A DNA stretch of 39,885 nucleotides from Candidatus Omnitrophota bacterium (lineage in GTDB: Bacteria > Omnitrophota > Gorgyraeia > Duberdicusellales > 4484-171): contig JAHISK010000101.1 in the NCBI GenBank assembly GCA_018818105.1, positions 2,501-42,385 on the forward strand, given 5' to 3'. Positions 1-7,809 of this stretch are shown piece by piece. The stretch's first letter is position 1. Every line of letters starts with the position of its first letter. Below the pieces are notes generated by a model. The model was given only the letters and a program-made list of their open reading frames with translations. It was not told where the DNA came from and did not search any database. Position numbers and translations under genes: made by a program.

Positions 1-296
1 CCGAAGCGGCTAGAAAAATTATCAAAGACTGTGAGGATAAAAAAATATCTTTTTCTCAGATAACTGAGGATGTTTTTAGTAAATATCTTTCTTTAGGGGA
101 TATCGCTAATCCGGATTTATTGATTAGGACATCAGGAGAGCAAAGAATAAGTAATTTTTTGCTTTGGGATTTAGCCTATGCTGAGTTTTATTTCCCAGAG
201 GTATGTTGGCCTGATTTTGATGTGAAACAATTACGGAAAGCTTTAAAAATTTATTCCGAAAGAGATAGACGATATGGCGCGATTAAGAAAGATTAG
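1..296 (+). CDS. uppS: Isoprenyl (undecaprenyl) diphosphate synthase, 3' part
   Basis: Cis-prenyltransferase that condenses isopentenyl diphosphate onto farnesyl diphosphate to make the C55 lipid carrier used for peptidoglycan and surface polysaccharides. Only about the last 97 codons are in the window; the reading frame begins at base 3 and stops at TAG 294-296. The translated end carries the family's C-terminal signature: PDLLIRTSGEQRISNF, then LLWDLAYAEFYFPEV and WPDF, followed by the ERDRRYG tail. The RTSGE arginine and RISNF serine help bind the diphosphate. It is followed after 39 bases by cdsA, then dxr and rseP, a very common bacterial order, which supports the call. The 5' end lies outside the window. 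Confidence 0.95.
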   Translation, partial: EAARKIIKDCEDKKISFSQITEDVFSKYLSLGDIANPDLLIRTSGEQRISNFLLWDLAYAEFYFPEVCWPDFDVKQLRKALKIYSERDRRYGAIKKD

Positions 297-335
297 AAAA
301 ATTTACATAGATAAGTTTGTTAAACGGGATATGAA

Positions 336-1127
336 ATGACGGAAAGATTTATTAGTTCACTTATTTTAGGAGTTATTGTTATCTTCGCGGTTATTTATTC
401 GCCGGTATGTGGAATGGTCGCGACTATATTTATTCTGGTCGCTCTCTATGAGTTTTTCTATATGGTGGAGAAAAAGGGGGTAAGTTTATTTAAGCCTTTT
501 GGGTTGTTCGTCGGAGGGCTTATTCCTATAACTATATATTTTCATTTTCCTATTAAAGAAGGGTGGCAGTTTTTATTTGTTATAATTGGTTTATTTCTTT
601 TTTTTCTTATTGAGCTTACTAAAAAGGAAACGCATCAGCCGATTCTGTCTATTTCAGCGACTGTTTTTGGCATTATTTACATATCGTGGTGTTTTAGCTT
701 TTTAATAAGAATACGGCAGCTTCCCGAGGGTATGATTTTAACAGCGTTTTTGCTGCTTGTAACAAAGTCTTCGGATATTGGTGCTTATTTGTGGGGTCGA
801 AGTTTTGGCAAAACCCCGCTTATAAAGAGAGTGAGTCCTAAGAAATCGTTAGAGGGATCTATCGGCGGATTTTTTACTAGTTTAGGAGTAGGGCTCATGA
901 TTTCTCCTTTTGTGGAGAGCATTAATTCTTGGGAGAAGTTCTTTTTGATTATCATTTTAGCAGTAATTTCTCAGTTAGGAGATTTATTTGAATCGCTTAT
1001 AAAGAGAGATTGCCAGGTTAAAGATTCCGGTAGAATTTTACCGGGTATGGGGGGGGTTCTTGATGTTATTGATAGCATAATTTTCACTGCTCCTACTTTT
1101 TATCTGTATATTACAATGATGAGATAG
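336..1127 (+). CDS. cdsA: Phosphatidate cytidylyltransferase
   Basis: Makes CDP-diacylglycerol from phosphatidate and CTP, the branch-point donor for membrane phospholipids; an inner-membrane enzyme. The 263-residue protein is almost entirely hydrophobic helices (about eight) and ends with the family signature: GDLFESLIKRDCQVKDSG, then PGMGGVLDVIDS, with the conserved Lys-Asp pair and the Asp of LDVIDS. Length is typical. The ATG at 336 overlaps a short out-of-frame ATGAAATGA; no strong ribosome binding site is visible, so the start rests on protein homology. It lies between uppS and dxr in the conserved cell-envelope/isoprenoid cluster. Confidence 0.95.
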   Translation: MTERFISSLILGVIVIFAVIYSPVCGMVATIFILVALYEFFYMVEKKGVSLFKPFGLFVGGLIPITIYFHFPIKEGWQFLFVIIGLFLFFLIELTKKETHQPILSISATVFGIIYISWCFSFLIRIRQLPEGMILTAFLLLVTKSSDIGAYLWGRSFGKTPLIKRVSPKKSLEGSIGGFFTSLGVGLMISPFVESINSWEKFFLIIILAVISQLGDLFESLIKRDCQVKDSGRILPGMGGVLDVIDSIIFTAPTFYLYITMMR

Positions 1128-1134
1128 AGAGAGT

Positions 1135-1169
1135 AACCAGAAACCAGAGAATAGAAACCAGAATAAGAA
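1135..1169 (+). repeat. Heptad repeat arm, AACCAGA words
   Basis: The cdsA-dxr gap is filled by five 7-base words in register: AACCAGA, AACCAGA, GAATAGA, AACCAGA, ATAAGAA. It ends 2 bases before the first possible dxr ATG (1172). Only one arm is present; no inverted partner is seen. It follows the 7-base rule of the other intergenic elements in this window. Confidence 0.75.
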
Positions 1170-1186
1170 ATATGGGTAAAGGAAAT

Positions 1187-2404
1187 ATGAAGAAAGTATT
1201 AGTATTTGGATCAACGGGATCAATTGGTAAAAATAGTCTTGATGTAATAAGACAATCACAAGGCAAATTTAACGTTGTAGGGCTTTGTGTTAATAGAGAT
1301 ATAAAAAATCTTCAACGTCAGATAAAAGAATTTTCACCGGCTTACGTCTGTGTTGTAGATCAGCGATGTGCTGATAAATTAGAAAAAAACTTAGATAATA
1401 AAATAAGATTATTTAAAGGGGAGAAGGGACTTCAAAAATTCTCAACTATTAAAACAGACATATCTGTTATGGGGATTTCTGGAATTTCTTGTTTAAGACC
1501 GCTGCTTATCAATTTACAATATAGCAAGCGAATCGCGTTAGCCAATAAAGAAACGATTGTCGTCGCGGGATTATTTGTTTTTAAGCTTGCTAAGAAATTC
1601 GGCACAGAGATTATTCCTGTTGATAGTGAGATAAATGCTTTATTCCAACTTTTCAACAACATCAAGCGTGATTTTTCAAAGGTTTATATTACCGCTTCTG
1701 GCGGAGCTCTTATTGATTATAAGAAACAGGATTTAAAAAAGATAGGAATAAAAGAAGTATTATCTCATCCTAATTGGAGAATGGGCCGTCGCATAACAGT
1801 AGATTGCGCGACTTTAGTGAATAAAGCTTTTGAAGTTATAGAAGTTCATCGATTTTTTGGCGTGCCGTATAAGGAAATCGGTGTTACAGTTCATAGAGAG
1901 TCGGTTTTTCACGCGTTAGTTGAGTTTAAAGATAGTACTGTATTTTCATGCTGTTATCCTCCCGATATGAAAATACCTATTGCTTACGCGTTGCATTATC
2001 CCAGACGGGCACCTAGTGTTAGGGGCGGATCATTTGATAAAAAGTTTTCATTATCATTTGAACCAGTTAATTATAATAGATATCCTCTTTTTAAAATGGT
2101 GCTGGACGCGGCAGGAAAAGATGATAATTCTTTAATAATTTTAAATGCTTGTGATGAAACTGTGGTGGATTATTTCTTAGCAGGAAAGATAAAATTTACT
2201 GATATTTATAAGGTAATGAATTATATTTTTTCTAATTATCCTTCAAAACGATTAAGAAGGATAGAAGATATTTTTTATTGGGATCAATGGGCGAGAACTA
2301 AAACGAAAGAATATCTATTGAATTCAGGGTTCAGGGTCAAGGGGCAGGGGTCAAGGAAGAAAAATATTTTTACTAAGAATCAAAAATCAGGAATTAAATT
2401 ATGA
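1187..2404 (+). CDS. dxr: 1-deoxy-D-xylulose 5-phosphate reductoisomerase
   Basis: Second enzyme of the MEP isoprenoid pathway: NADPH-dependent rearrangement and reduction of DXP to MEP; cytoplasmic. The start at 1187 gives MKKVLVFGSTGSIG, the family's N-terminal dinucleotide-binding loop; an in-frame ATG at 1172 would add five residues. Other signatures: ANKETIV, the metal-site PVDSEINALFQ, ASGGALIDY, HPNWRMGRRITVDCATL, NKAFEVIEVHRFF. The natural domain ends near YWDQWARTKTKEYL. The last roughly 25 residues are Lys/Gly/Ser-rich and are encoded by a heptad repeat, so they are probably not part of the fold. The stop overlaps the rseP start by 4 bases (ATGA). ispG, another MEP gene, is two genes downstream. 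Confidence 0.96.
   Translation: MKKVLVFGSTGSIGKNSLDVIRQSQGKFNVVGLCVNRDIKNLQRQIKEFSPAYVCVVDQRCADKLEKNLDNKIRLFKGEKGLQKFSTIKTDISVMGISGISCLRPLLINLQYSKRIALANKETIVVAGLFVFKLAKKFGTEIIPVDSEINALFQLFNNIKRDFSKVYITASGGALIDYKKQDLKKIGIKEVLSHPNWRMGRRITVDCATLVNKAFEVIEVHRFFGVPYKEIGVTVHRESVFHALVEFKDSTVFSCCYPPDMKIPIAYALHYPRRAPSVRGGSFDKKFSLSFEPVNYNRYPLFKMVLDAAGKDDNSLIILNACDETVVDYFLAGKIKFTDIYKVMNYIFSNYPSKRLRRIEDIFYWDQWARTKTKEYLLNSGFRVKGQGSRKKNIFTKNQKSGIKL
2323..2364 (+). repeat. Heptad repeat arm inside the 3' end of dxr
   Basis: Six 7-base words in register: TTCAGGG, TTCAGGG, TCAAGGG, GCAGGGG, TCAAGGA, AGAAAAA. This is the same word family as at 4667, 13815 and 19734. It lies fully within the dxr reading frame and encodes GFRVKGQGSRKKN. 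Confidence 0.85.
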
Positions 2405-3486
2405 GTATAGTAGCTATAATTGTTATTTTCAGTATTTTAATTGTCGCGCATGAATTTGGCCATTTTCTTGCGGCACGAATGAGTGGTGTAGTTGTTCAAC
2501 GTTTTGCTATTGGCTTTGGTCCGAAGTTATTCAAAATTAAAGGGAAAGAAACAGAGTTTTTAGTTTGTCTTTTCCCTTTAGGCGGGTATGTTAAATTAGC
2601 TGGAGATAATCGTGATGAGTGTCAGGGGCATCAATATGAATTCTTATCTAAACCGGCGGGAATAAAGATGAGAATTGTTTTTGCTGGACCACTTTTTAAT
2701 TATCTGTTAGCTTTTATTCTTTTTTGGTTAAGTTTTACGTTTTTCGGGTATCAGTCTTCAGGAACGGTTGTCGGGGAAGTTATAAAGGATTACCCGGCTT
2801 ATTCGGCAGGTGTTAGAGTCGGCGATAAAATTTTAGCGGTCAATAATGAAAATGTTTCGACTTGGTATCAGATGGCATCTAAGATTCATCAAGCTGAGAA
2901 TAGCGTTTTACTCAAAATAGAGAGGAATGAAGAAGTTTTGCCGTTAGATGTTCCTTTGAAAGATGAAAAGATTACTGATGCCAGTGGGAAAAGTAAAAGT
3001 GTTCGTGTTATTGGTATAGCCGCGAAAATAGAAAAGTATAATCCGGTTATAGCTTTTTTTAAGGGGGCTCAAGCGTTAGGTCATATTACTGTTTTTACGG
3101 TTAAAGGGTTAGCCTCTATTATTATGGGGAAGATACCGTTTAAAAAAGCAGTCGCGGGGCCTTTAGGTATTTTTTATTTTACTCATCATGCGGTTCAGAT
3201 GGGAATAGTTACTGTTATTAATCTTATGATTCTCTTGAATATAAATTTAGCCATTGTTAATCTTCTGCCGTTACCTATATTAGATGGAGGTCATATTGTT
3301 ATTTTTTTTATTGAGAAGTTACGAAAGAAACGGCTGAATGAAAAGGTGGAAGATTTTTTGACTCGTGTAGGGTTTGTTCTTATTGGCATTTTATTTTTAT
3401 TTATTTTTTATAACGATATTATAAAGTTTGGGCCTAAAATTTGGTCAAAGAAAAATGTGCAAATAGAAGATGGGGTCAAGAAATAA
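2401..3486 (+). CDS. rseP: Site-2 protease, RseP family
   Basis: Intramembrane zinc metalloprotease that cuts transmembrane anti-sigma factors or other regulators within the inner membrane. The 361-residue protein has the HEFGH zinc motif near residues 17-21 in the first helix, a PDZ domain around 115-195 (SSGTVVGEVIKDYPAYSAGV, then VGDKIL), and the second catalytic motif NLLPLPILDGGH with the zinc-binding Asp near residue 298. There are four hydrophobic segments, and one PDZ domain rather than the two of E. coli RseP, closer to the Gram-positive RasP layout. The ATG overlaps the dxr stop by 4 bases, with AGGA 8 bases upstream. The dxr-rseP-ispG order is common in bacteria. Confidence 0.94.
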   Translation: MSIVAIIVIFSILIVAHEFGHFLAARMSGVVVQRFAIGFGPKLFKIKGKETEFLVCLFPLGGYVKLAGDNRDECQGHQYEFLSKPAGIKMRIVFAGPLFNYLLAFILFWLSFTFFGYQSSGTVVGEVIKDYPAYSAGVRVGDKILAVNNENVSTWYQMASKIHQAENSVLLKIERNEEVLPLDVPLKDEKITDASGKSKSVRVIGIAAKIEKYNPVIAFFKGAQALGHITVFTVKGLASIIMGKIPFKKAVAGPLGIFYFTHHAVQMGIVTVINLMILLNINLAIVNLLPLPILDGGHIVIFFIEKLRKKRLNEKVEDFLTRVGFVLIGILFLFIFYNDIIKFGPKIWSKKNVQIEDGVKK

Positions 3487-3489
3487 TAA

Positions 3490-3612
3490 TTTTAAATTTA
3501 GCAATTAACATTTTTAAATTAGCATTTAAGAGAGTTAATATTGAGAAATTTAAAATGCTAATTGATAAATGATAAATTTAAAATGATAGTAGGGGTCAAG
3601 GAAGAAAGAAGA
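3490..3612 (+). repeat. Heptad inverted repeat, AATTTAA/TTTATCA words, plus a half element
   Basis: The rseP-ispG gap holds a left arm (about 3490-3530) and an inverted right arm (3545-3590: AAATTTA, AAATGCT, AATTGAT, AAATGAT, AAATTTA, AAATGAT). After it comes a truncated copy of the GGGGTCAAGGAAGAA word arm (3592-3612). Two word families lie back to back just upstream of ispG. Confidence 0.75.
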
Positions 3613-3628
3613 TAATAGAAAGGTATAT

Positions 3629-4708
3629 ATGACGAAGGTAGTAAAAATTGGAAATTTAAAGATTGGCGGGAAGAACCCTGTACGTATAAAAGGGATGATT
3701 AAGACGCCTCACTCTCAGATTCGAAAAGTTATCAGTGAAGCGAAACGATTAGAGAAAGAAGGCGCTGAATCTATACGAATTGCCGTTAGAGAAGATAAGG
3801 ATACAAAAATAGCGGCTGTTTTAAAAAAACATGTTTCTGTGCCGATAGTTGCGGATATCCATTTTCATTATAAACTAGCCTTAGGAGCTATTGAAGAAGG
3901 CTTTGATGGGATAAGATTGAATCCTTCGAATATTTCTAAGGAAATCCATATTCGTCAGGTAGCACGGGTAGCAAAGAATTATAATGTTTCGATTAGAGTA
4001 GGTGTTAATTCAGGTGGGTTCAAAAAAGAATTCGCGAACTCTAAGCAATTAGCCGATGATATGGTTAAAAGAGTCCAGCAGTTTCTTAAGATTTTAGAAA
4101 AAGAGAATTTTTTTGATGTAATGGTTTCGTTGAAGGGCGCGGATGTTGTATCAACGATTATAGCTAATGAGATGTTTTCAAAGAAGTTCGATTATCCTTT
4201 ACATTTGGGTGTTACCGCTACAGGGCCTTTTTTAGAGGGCGTAGTTAAATCTTCTATAGGGATAGGTAGCCTTCTTTCTAGAGGGATTGGTTCTGTGTTG
4301 AGGGTATCATTGGCAGCGCCATCTTTTGTGGAGATACAAGTAGCAAAACATATTTTACAATCGTTAAATTTGAGACGTTTTGAACCGGATATTATTTCGT
4401 GCCCTACTTGTTCGCGGTGTGAAGTTAATCTTATTGCGATTGTTGATAAGTGTAAGAAGGAGTTAGCACTGCGCGCGGTTGATAAGTCTTTAAAAGTCGC
4501 TATTATGGGGTGTGTGGTAAACGGTCCGGGGGAGGCGTATCAGGCCGATATTGGGGTTGCTTTCGGAGGTAAAGATAAAGCGGCTATTTTTAAGAAAGAT
4601 AAGATTTTAGGATGGACAGATGAGAAGAGAGTTGTAGGCGATTTAATGAGAGAAGTTACGAAGATAAAGGGGCAAGGGTCAGGGGTCAAGGGGCAAGGAA
4701 GAATTTAG
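3629..4708 (+). CDS. ispG: 4-hydroxy-3-methylbut-2-enyl diphosphate synthase
   Basis: Iron-sulfur enzyme of the MEP pathway that reductively opens methylerythritol cyclodiphosphate to HMBPP. The 359-residue protein has a TIM-barrel N-terminus (PIVADIHFHYKLAL, GIRLNPSNI, SIRVGVNSG) and a C-terminal cluster domain with CPTCSRC (Cys258 and Cys261) and GCVVNGPGEA (Cys295 and Glu302), matching the three-Cys-plus-Glu 4Fe-4S site. The usual MTKTPT loop reads MIKTPHSQ. AAAGG lies 6 bases before the ATG. The last dozen residues (KGQGSGVKGQGRI) are encoded by a heptad repeat and extend past the usual end of the family. Confidence 0.96.
   Translation: MTKVVKIGNLKIGGKNPVRIKGMIKTPHSQIRKVISEAKRLEKEGAESIRIAVREDKDTKIAAVLKKHVSVPIVADIHFHYKLALGAIEEGFDGIRLNPSNISKEIHIRQVARVAKNYNVSIRVGVNSGGFKKEFANSKQLADDMVKRVQQFLKILEKENFFDVMVSLKGADVVSTIIANEMFSKKFDYPLHLGVTATGPFLEGVVKSSIGIGSLLSRGIGSVLRVSLAAPSFVEIQVAKHILQSLNLRRFEPDIISCPTCSRCEVNLIAIVDKCKKELALRAVDKSLKVAIMGCVVNGPGEAYQADIGVAFGGKDKAAIFKKDKILGWTDEKRVVGDLMREVTKIKGQGSGVKGQGRI
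4667..4701 (+). repeat. Heptad repeat arm inside the 3' end of ispG
   Basis: Five 7-base words in perfect register: AAGGGGC, AAGGGTC, AGGGGTC, AAGGGGC, AAGGAAG. Same word family as in dxr (2323), after tgt (13815) and before guaA (19734). The arm is translated as the IspG tail, and the ispG stop codon follows directly. Confidence 0.85.
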
Positions 4709-4748
4709 GAGAGAAGACTTTAAAATTACTGAGCGAAGCGAGGAGAAT

Positions 4749-5978
4749 ATGTTATTTTCAAAGAGTTTTATTTATACTTTAAGAGAAGATCCCAAAGTTG
4801 CGGAGTGTCTTAGCCATAAATATTTGCTAAAGGGGTGTTTTTTGCATATGGTATCTTCAGGGATATATTCTTATTTGCCTTTAGGATTAAGAGTTTTAGA
4901 TAAGATTAATAAGATTATTCAAAAGCATATGAATAAGAGTGGTGCTCAGCAGTTATTGATGAGCGCTTTGCAGCCGATGGATATATGGAAAAAAACAGGT
5001 AGAGATAAAGATTTAGAAGAAGTTATGTTTAAATTTAAAGATAGGAAAGATAAAGAACTTTGTCTTGGTCCGACACATGAGGAATTAGTAACTGAACTCG
5101 CGCGTAAGTATGTGCGATCATATAAACAATTGCCCTTTATTCTTTATCAGATCCAGGCTAAATATAGAGATGAACCTCGACCGCGGTTGGGGTTGATGCG
5201 AAGTTGTGAGTTTATAATGAAAGATGCCTATAGTTTTGATATTGATCAGCAAGGATTGGATGAGAATTATGCCAAGATGTTGACAGCGTATAAGGCTATT
5301 TTTAAAGAATGCGGTGTGGATTTTGTTGTGACAGAAGCTGATTCAGGAGTTATGGGGGGAGATGTATCTCATGAATTTATGGTGGGCTCCGAGATCGGAG
5401 AAGATGTTTTATTTTGTTGCCAGGGGTGTAATAAGTTTTTTAAGCAAGGGAAGGAGTGTCCGGAGTGTAAAGGTAGTTTAACCCAACAGAAGATGATTGA
5501 GATTGGGCATATATTTAAATTAGGCACAAAATATTCTAGTGTTTTGGATGCGAGTGTTCTTGATAAAGAGGGAAAAAGAAAACCTATTGTTATGGGGTGT
5601 TATGGCATAGGGGTTAGTAGATTATTTCCTTCTATTATTGAGGTTAATCATGATGATAAAGGTATAGTTTGGCCTAAGAGCGTTAGTCCCTATGATGTGA
5701 GTTTAGTTACCCTTGGTGGTGTTGCTTTTGATGATGCCGCGCAGATAACGCATGTTTTAGAAAATAGTGGTATTGATGTTTTGTTTGATGATAGAGATAT
5801 CGCGGCAGGGGTTAAATTTAATGACGCGTATTTAGTAGGTAATCCATATATTTTAATCATGGGAAAGAATTATTCGAAAAATAATAAAATCGATATTGAG
5901 GTAAGAAAGACAGAAGAGAAGTTAAGTCTAAGTAAAGAGGAATTAGCTAATTTTTTCAAAAAAGAATATAATATATAA
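4749..5978 (+). CDS. proS: Prolyl-tRNA synthetase, compact form without INS domain
   Basis: Class II synthetase that charges tRNA-Pro. The 409 residues include motif 1 around 55-80, motif 2 (YRDEPRPRLGLMRSCEF, 139-155), motif 3 (GCYGIGVSR, 283-291) and a C-terminal anticodon-binding domain. Bacterial ProRS is usually near 570 residues, with an INS editing domain of about 180 between motifs 2 and 3. Here that place holds a short cysteine knuckle: Cys224-x2-Cys227 and Cys237-x2-Cys240, followed directly by IEIGHIFKLGTKYS. The INS domain, which removes Ala-tRNA-Pro, is therefore missing. AGGAG sits just before the ATG. ProS next to rimP-nusA-infB is a known arrangement. Confidence 0.95.
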   Translation: MLFSKSFIYTLREDPKVAECLSHKYLLKGCFLHMVSSGIYSYLPLGLRVLDKINKIIQKHMNKSGAQQLLMSALQPMDIWKKTGRDKDLEEVMFKFKDRKDKELCLGPTHEELVTELARKYVRSYKQLPFILYQIQAKYRDEPRPRLGLMRSCEFIMKDAYSFDIDQQGLDENYAKMLTAYKAIFKECGVDFVVTEADSGVMGGDVSHEFMVGSEIGEDVLFCCQGCNKFFKQGKECPECKGSLTQQKMIEIGHIFKLGTKYSSVLDASVLDKEGKRKPIVMGCYGIGVSRLFPSIIEVNHDDKGIVWPKSVSPYDVSLVTLGGVAFDDAAQITHVLENSGIDVLFDDRDIAAGVKFNDAYLVGNPYILIMGKNYSKNNKIDIEVRKTEEKLSLSKEELANFFKKEYNI

Positions 5979-5983
5979 AAGAT

Positions 5984-6439
5984 ATGCATGTTCATGAAGA
6001 TAAAATTAAGGTGAAAGTGGAGGAGATACTTAAACCAAGGGGAATAGATCTTGTTGAATTTAGTATTTTTTCTACAAGAAGAAGCTCTATCGTTCGGTGT
6101 CTGATAGATTATCCCCAAGGAGGTATAATTATTGATGAATGTGTAAAGATTAATAAAGAGGTTACTTTTTTTCTTGATGAAAGTAATCTTTTAGGTGAAA
6201 ACTATAGTGTTGAAGTTAATTCGCCTGGATTGGAGAGGAAATTAAAGACGTATAAAGATTTTTTGAGAGTAAAGAATAGAATAGTATCTTTATGGTTTAT
6301 TAGTCCTTTTGAAGGTAAAGAATATTTTGAGGGAGAATTAGTGGATTTGAATGAAGAATGTTTGTATATAAAAAATAAAAATGATATTTATAAGATTAGT
6401 TTAAAGCAAGTAAAAGTAGGGAAAGAAAAAATAACTTAG
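5984..6439 (+). CDS. rimP: Ribosome maturation factor RimP
   Basis: Small factor needed to assemble the 30S subunit. The 151-residue protein shows the two-domain layout of the family: an alpha/beta N-terminal domain with RCLIDYPQGGIIIDEC and the signature YSVEVNSPGLERKLKT, then an SH3-like C-terminal domain with FEGELVDLNEECLYI. It starts 6 bases after the proS stop and precedes nusA and infB, the standard rimP-nusA-infB order. No Shine-Dalgarno sequence is evident, so coupling to proS translation is likely. Confidence 0.93.
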   Translation: MHVHEDKIKVKVEEILKPRGIDLVEFSIFSTRRSSIVRCLIDYPQGGIIIDECVKINKEVTFFLDESNLLGENYSVEVNSPGLERKLKTYKDFLRVKNRIVSLWFISPFEGKEYFEGELVDLNEECLYIKNKNDIYKISLKQVKVGKEKIT

Positions 6440-6483
6440 CGTATAGCGCGTAGCGGATAGCGTTTAGGAAAAACTATCCGCTA
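6439..6483 (+). repeat. Heptad inverted repeat, GCGNNTA words
   Basis: Four words in register: GCGTATA, GCGCGTA, GCGGATA, GCGTTTA. A short inverted arm, ACTATCCGCTA (6473-6483), pairs with TAGCGGATAG. The element starts at the last base of the rimP stop and lies upstream of the nusA ribosome binding site. Confidence 0.75.
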
Positions 6484-6503
6484 GTATGAGGAGGTTGGAA
6501 ATA

Positions 6504-7715
6504 ATGAATAAAGAATTTTTAAGGATGTTAGAGCAGTTAGAAAGAGAAAAAGGATTAGATCGGGAAGTTTTGATTGATGCTGTAAAGCAGGCGTTAGAAA
6601 CTGCGGCTAAGAAGGTAGCTAAGCTTAACTCTGTTAGTGAGGATGATATTAAGGTCGATATCGATTCTGCTAAAGGAGATATTCGAGTCTGTATAGGAGG
6701 GAAAGAAGTTGTCTCTCGTGAGTTTGGCCGTATCGCGGCCCAAACTGCCCGTCAAATTATAATTCAGAAGATAAGAGAAGCTGAGAAGGAAAATGTGTAT
6801 AACGAGTTTAAAGGTAAAGAAGGAGATATTATAGGAGGAGTGGTATATCGATTGGAAAGAAAGGCGATAATATTGGATCTCATGGGTAAGGCGGAGGGAA
6901 TTCTTCCTCATTCATTTCTTTCTCCTTTAGATAAGCTGCGGTTAGGTGAGCGAGTTAAAGGGTATATTCGTGAAGTTAAGAAAGATAGAGGAACGCAGAT
7001 AATAATTTCCCGTCGGCATGAAGGGTTGGTGAAAAAACTTTTTGAATTAGAAGTTCCTGAGATTTATGAGGGAATAGTTGAAGTGAAATGCATTGCTCGG
7101 GAAGCGGGAGAAAGGACTAAAATAGCAGTTTTTTCTAAAGATGATAAAGTCGATTGCGTAGGGGCATGTGTTGGGATAAGGGGATCTCGCGTGAAAAGTA
7201 TAATAGAGGAATTACGGGGAGAAAAAATTGATATTGTGAGGTGGAGCGAAGACATAAAAGAGTTTATAAAAGCCGCGCTTTCACCAGCAGTAGTTTCTAG
7301 AATAGAGTTGGACAGAGAAACTAAAAGAGTTAAAATCCTGGTAGCTAATGATCAGTTATCACTGGCTATTGGTAAAAAGGGGCAAAATGTACGGTTAGCT
7401 TCCAAGCTTGTAGGGTGGGAAATCGATATCCGGTCTAAAGAAGCGATTGAAGAGGATATTAAAATTATTCAGAAGCTTAAAAGTGTTGGTAAAAAAGTAG
7501 CAGCGGTTTTAGTTGAGTCGAGGTATAATAGCGTCAATGCTATTGCTAGAGCTTACGCGGGTGAGCTCGCTAAGTTGAAAGGAATTGGGATTAAGAAAGC
7601 AGAACAAATAATTGAGGAAGCGAAAAAAACATGTGAGGAGAAAGCTTTTTTGAAGAAAGGGGACGCAGAGGTAATGAAAGATAAAGTAAAACCTAAAAAA
7701 GAAGATATGTTATAA
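6504..7715 (+). CDS. nusA: Transcription termination/antitermination protein NusA
   Basis: RNA polymerase-binding factor that affects pausing, termination and antitermination. The start at 6504 is chosen because GAGGAGG lies upstream at proper distance; the protein then begins MNKEFLRMLEQLEREKGL, the usual NusA N-terminus. Domains in order: N-terminal RNAP-binding domain to about 125, S1 domain about 130-200 (EGDIIGGVVYRLERK), KH1 and KH2 about 205-340 (VGACVGIRGSRVKSI and AIGKKGQNVRLASKL), and a helix-hairpin-helix-like C-terminus (LAKLKGIGIKKAEQII). Between nusA and infB the ylxR and L7Ae-like genes often found there are absent. Confidence 0.96.
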   Translation: MNKEFLRMLEQLEREKGLDREVLIDAVKQALETAAKKVAKLNSVSEDDIKVDIDSAKGDIRVCIGGKEVVSREFGRIAAQTARQIIIQKIREAEKENVYNEFKGKEGDIIGGVVYRLERKAIILDLMGKAEGILPHSFLSPLDKLRLGERVKGYIREVKKDRGTQIIISRRHEGLVKKLFELEVPEIYEGIVEVKCIAREAGERTKIAVFSKDDKVDCVGACVGIRGSRVKSIIEELRGEKIDIVRWSEDIKEFIKAALSPAVVSRIELDRETKRVKILVANDQLSLAIGKKGQNVRLASKLVGWEIDIRSKEAIEEDIKIIQKLKSVGKKVAAVLVESRYNSVNAIARAYAGELAKLKGIGIKKAEQIIEEAKKTCEEKAFLKKGDAEVMKDKVKPKKEDML

Positions 7716-7717
7716 GC

Positions 7718-7794
7718 TCAAGCTTTTTGAAAATAGAAGGTAGAGAATAGACCGTCCTGAAGAATCGGGACTCTATTTTTGCAAAGCAAAAATA
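7718..7794 (+). promoter_or_regulatory. Leader element with hairpin abutting the infB ribosome binding site
   Basis: The nusA-infB gap begins with TCAAGCTTTTTGAAAATAG (7718-7736), which also occurs at 17311-17329. GACCGTCC and GGACTCTATTTTTGC follow and are shared with 17404 and 17420. A perfect 9-bp hairpin, TATTTTTGC-aaa-GCAAAAATA (7774-7794), ends one base before the AGGTGG of the infB site. Heptad-like words AAAATAG, AAGGTAG and AGAATAG lie in its left part. Control of infB translation is an inference. Confidence 0.55.
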
Positions 7795-7809
7795 AGGTGG
7801 TGACATAAA

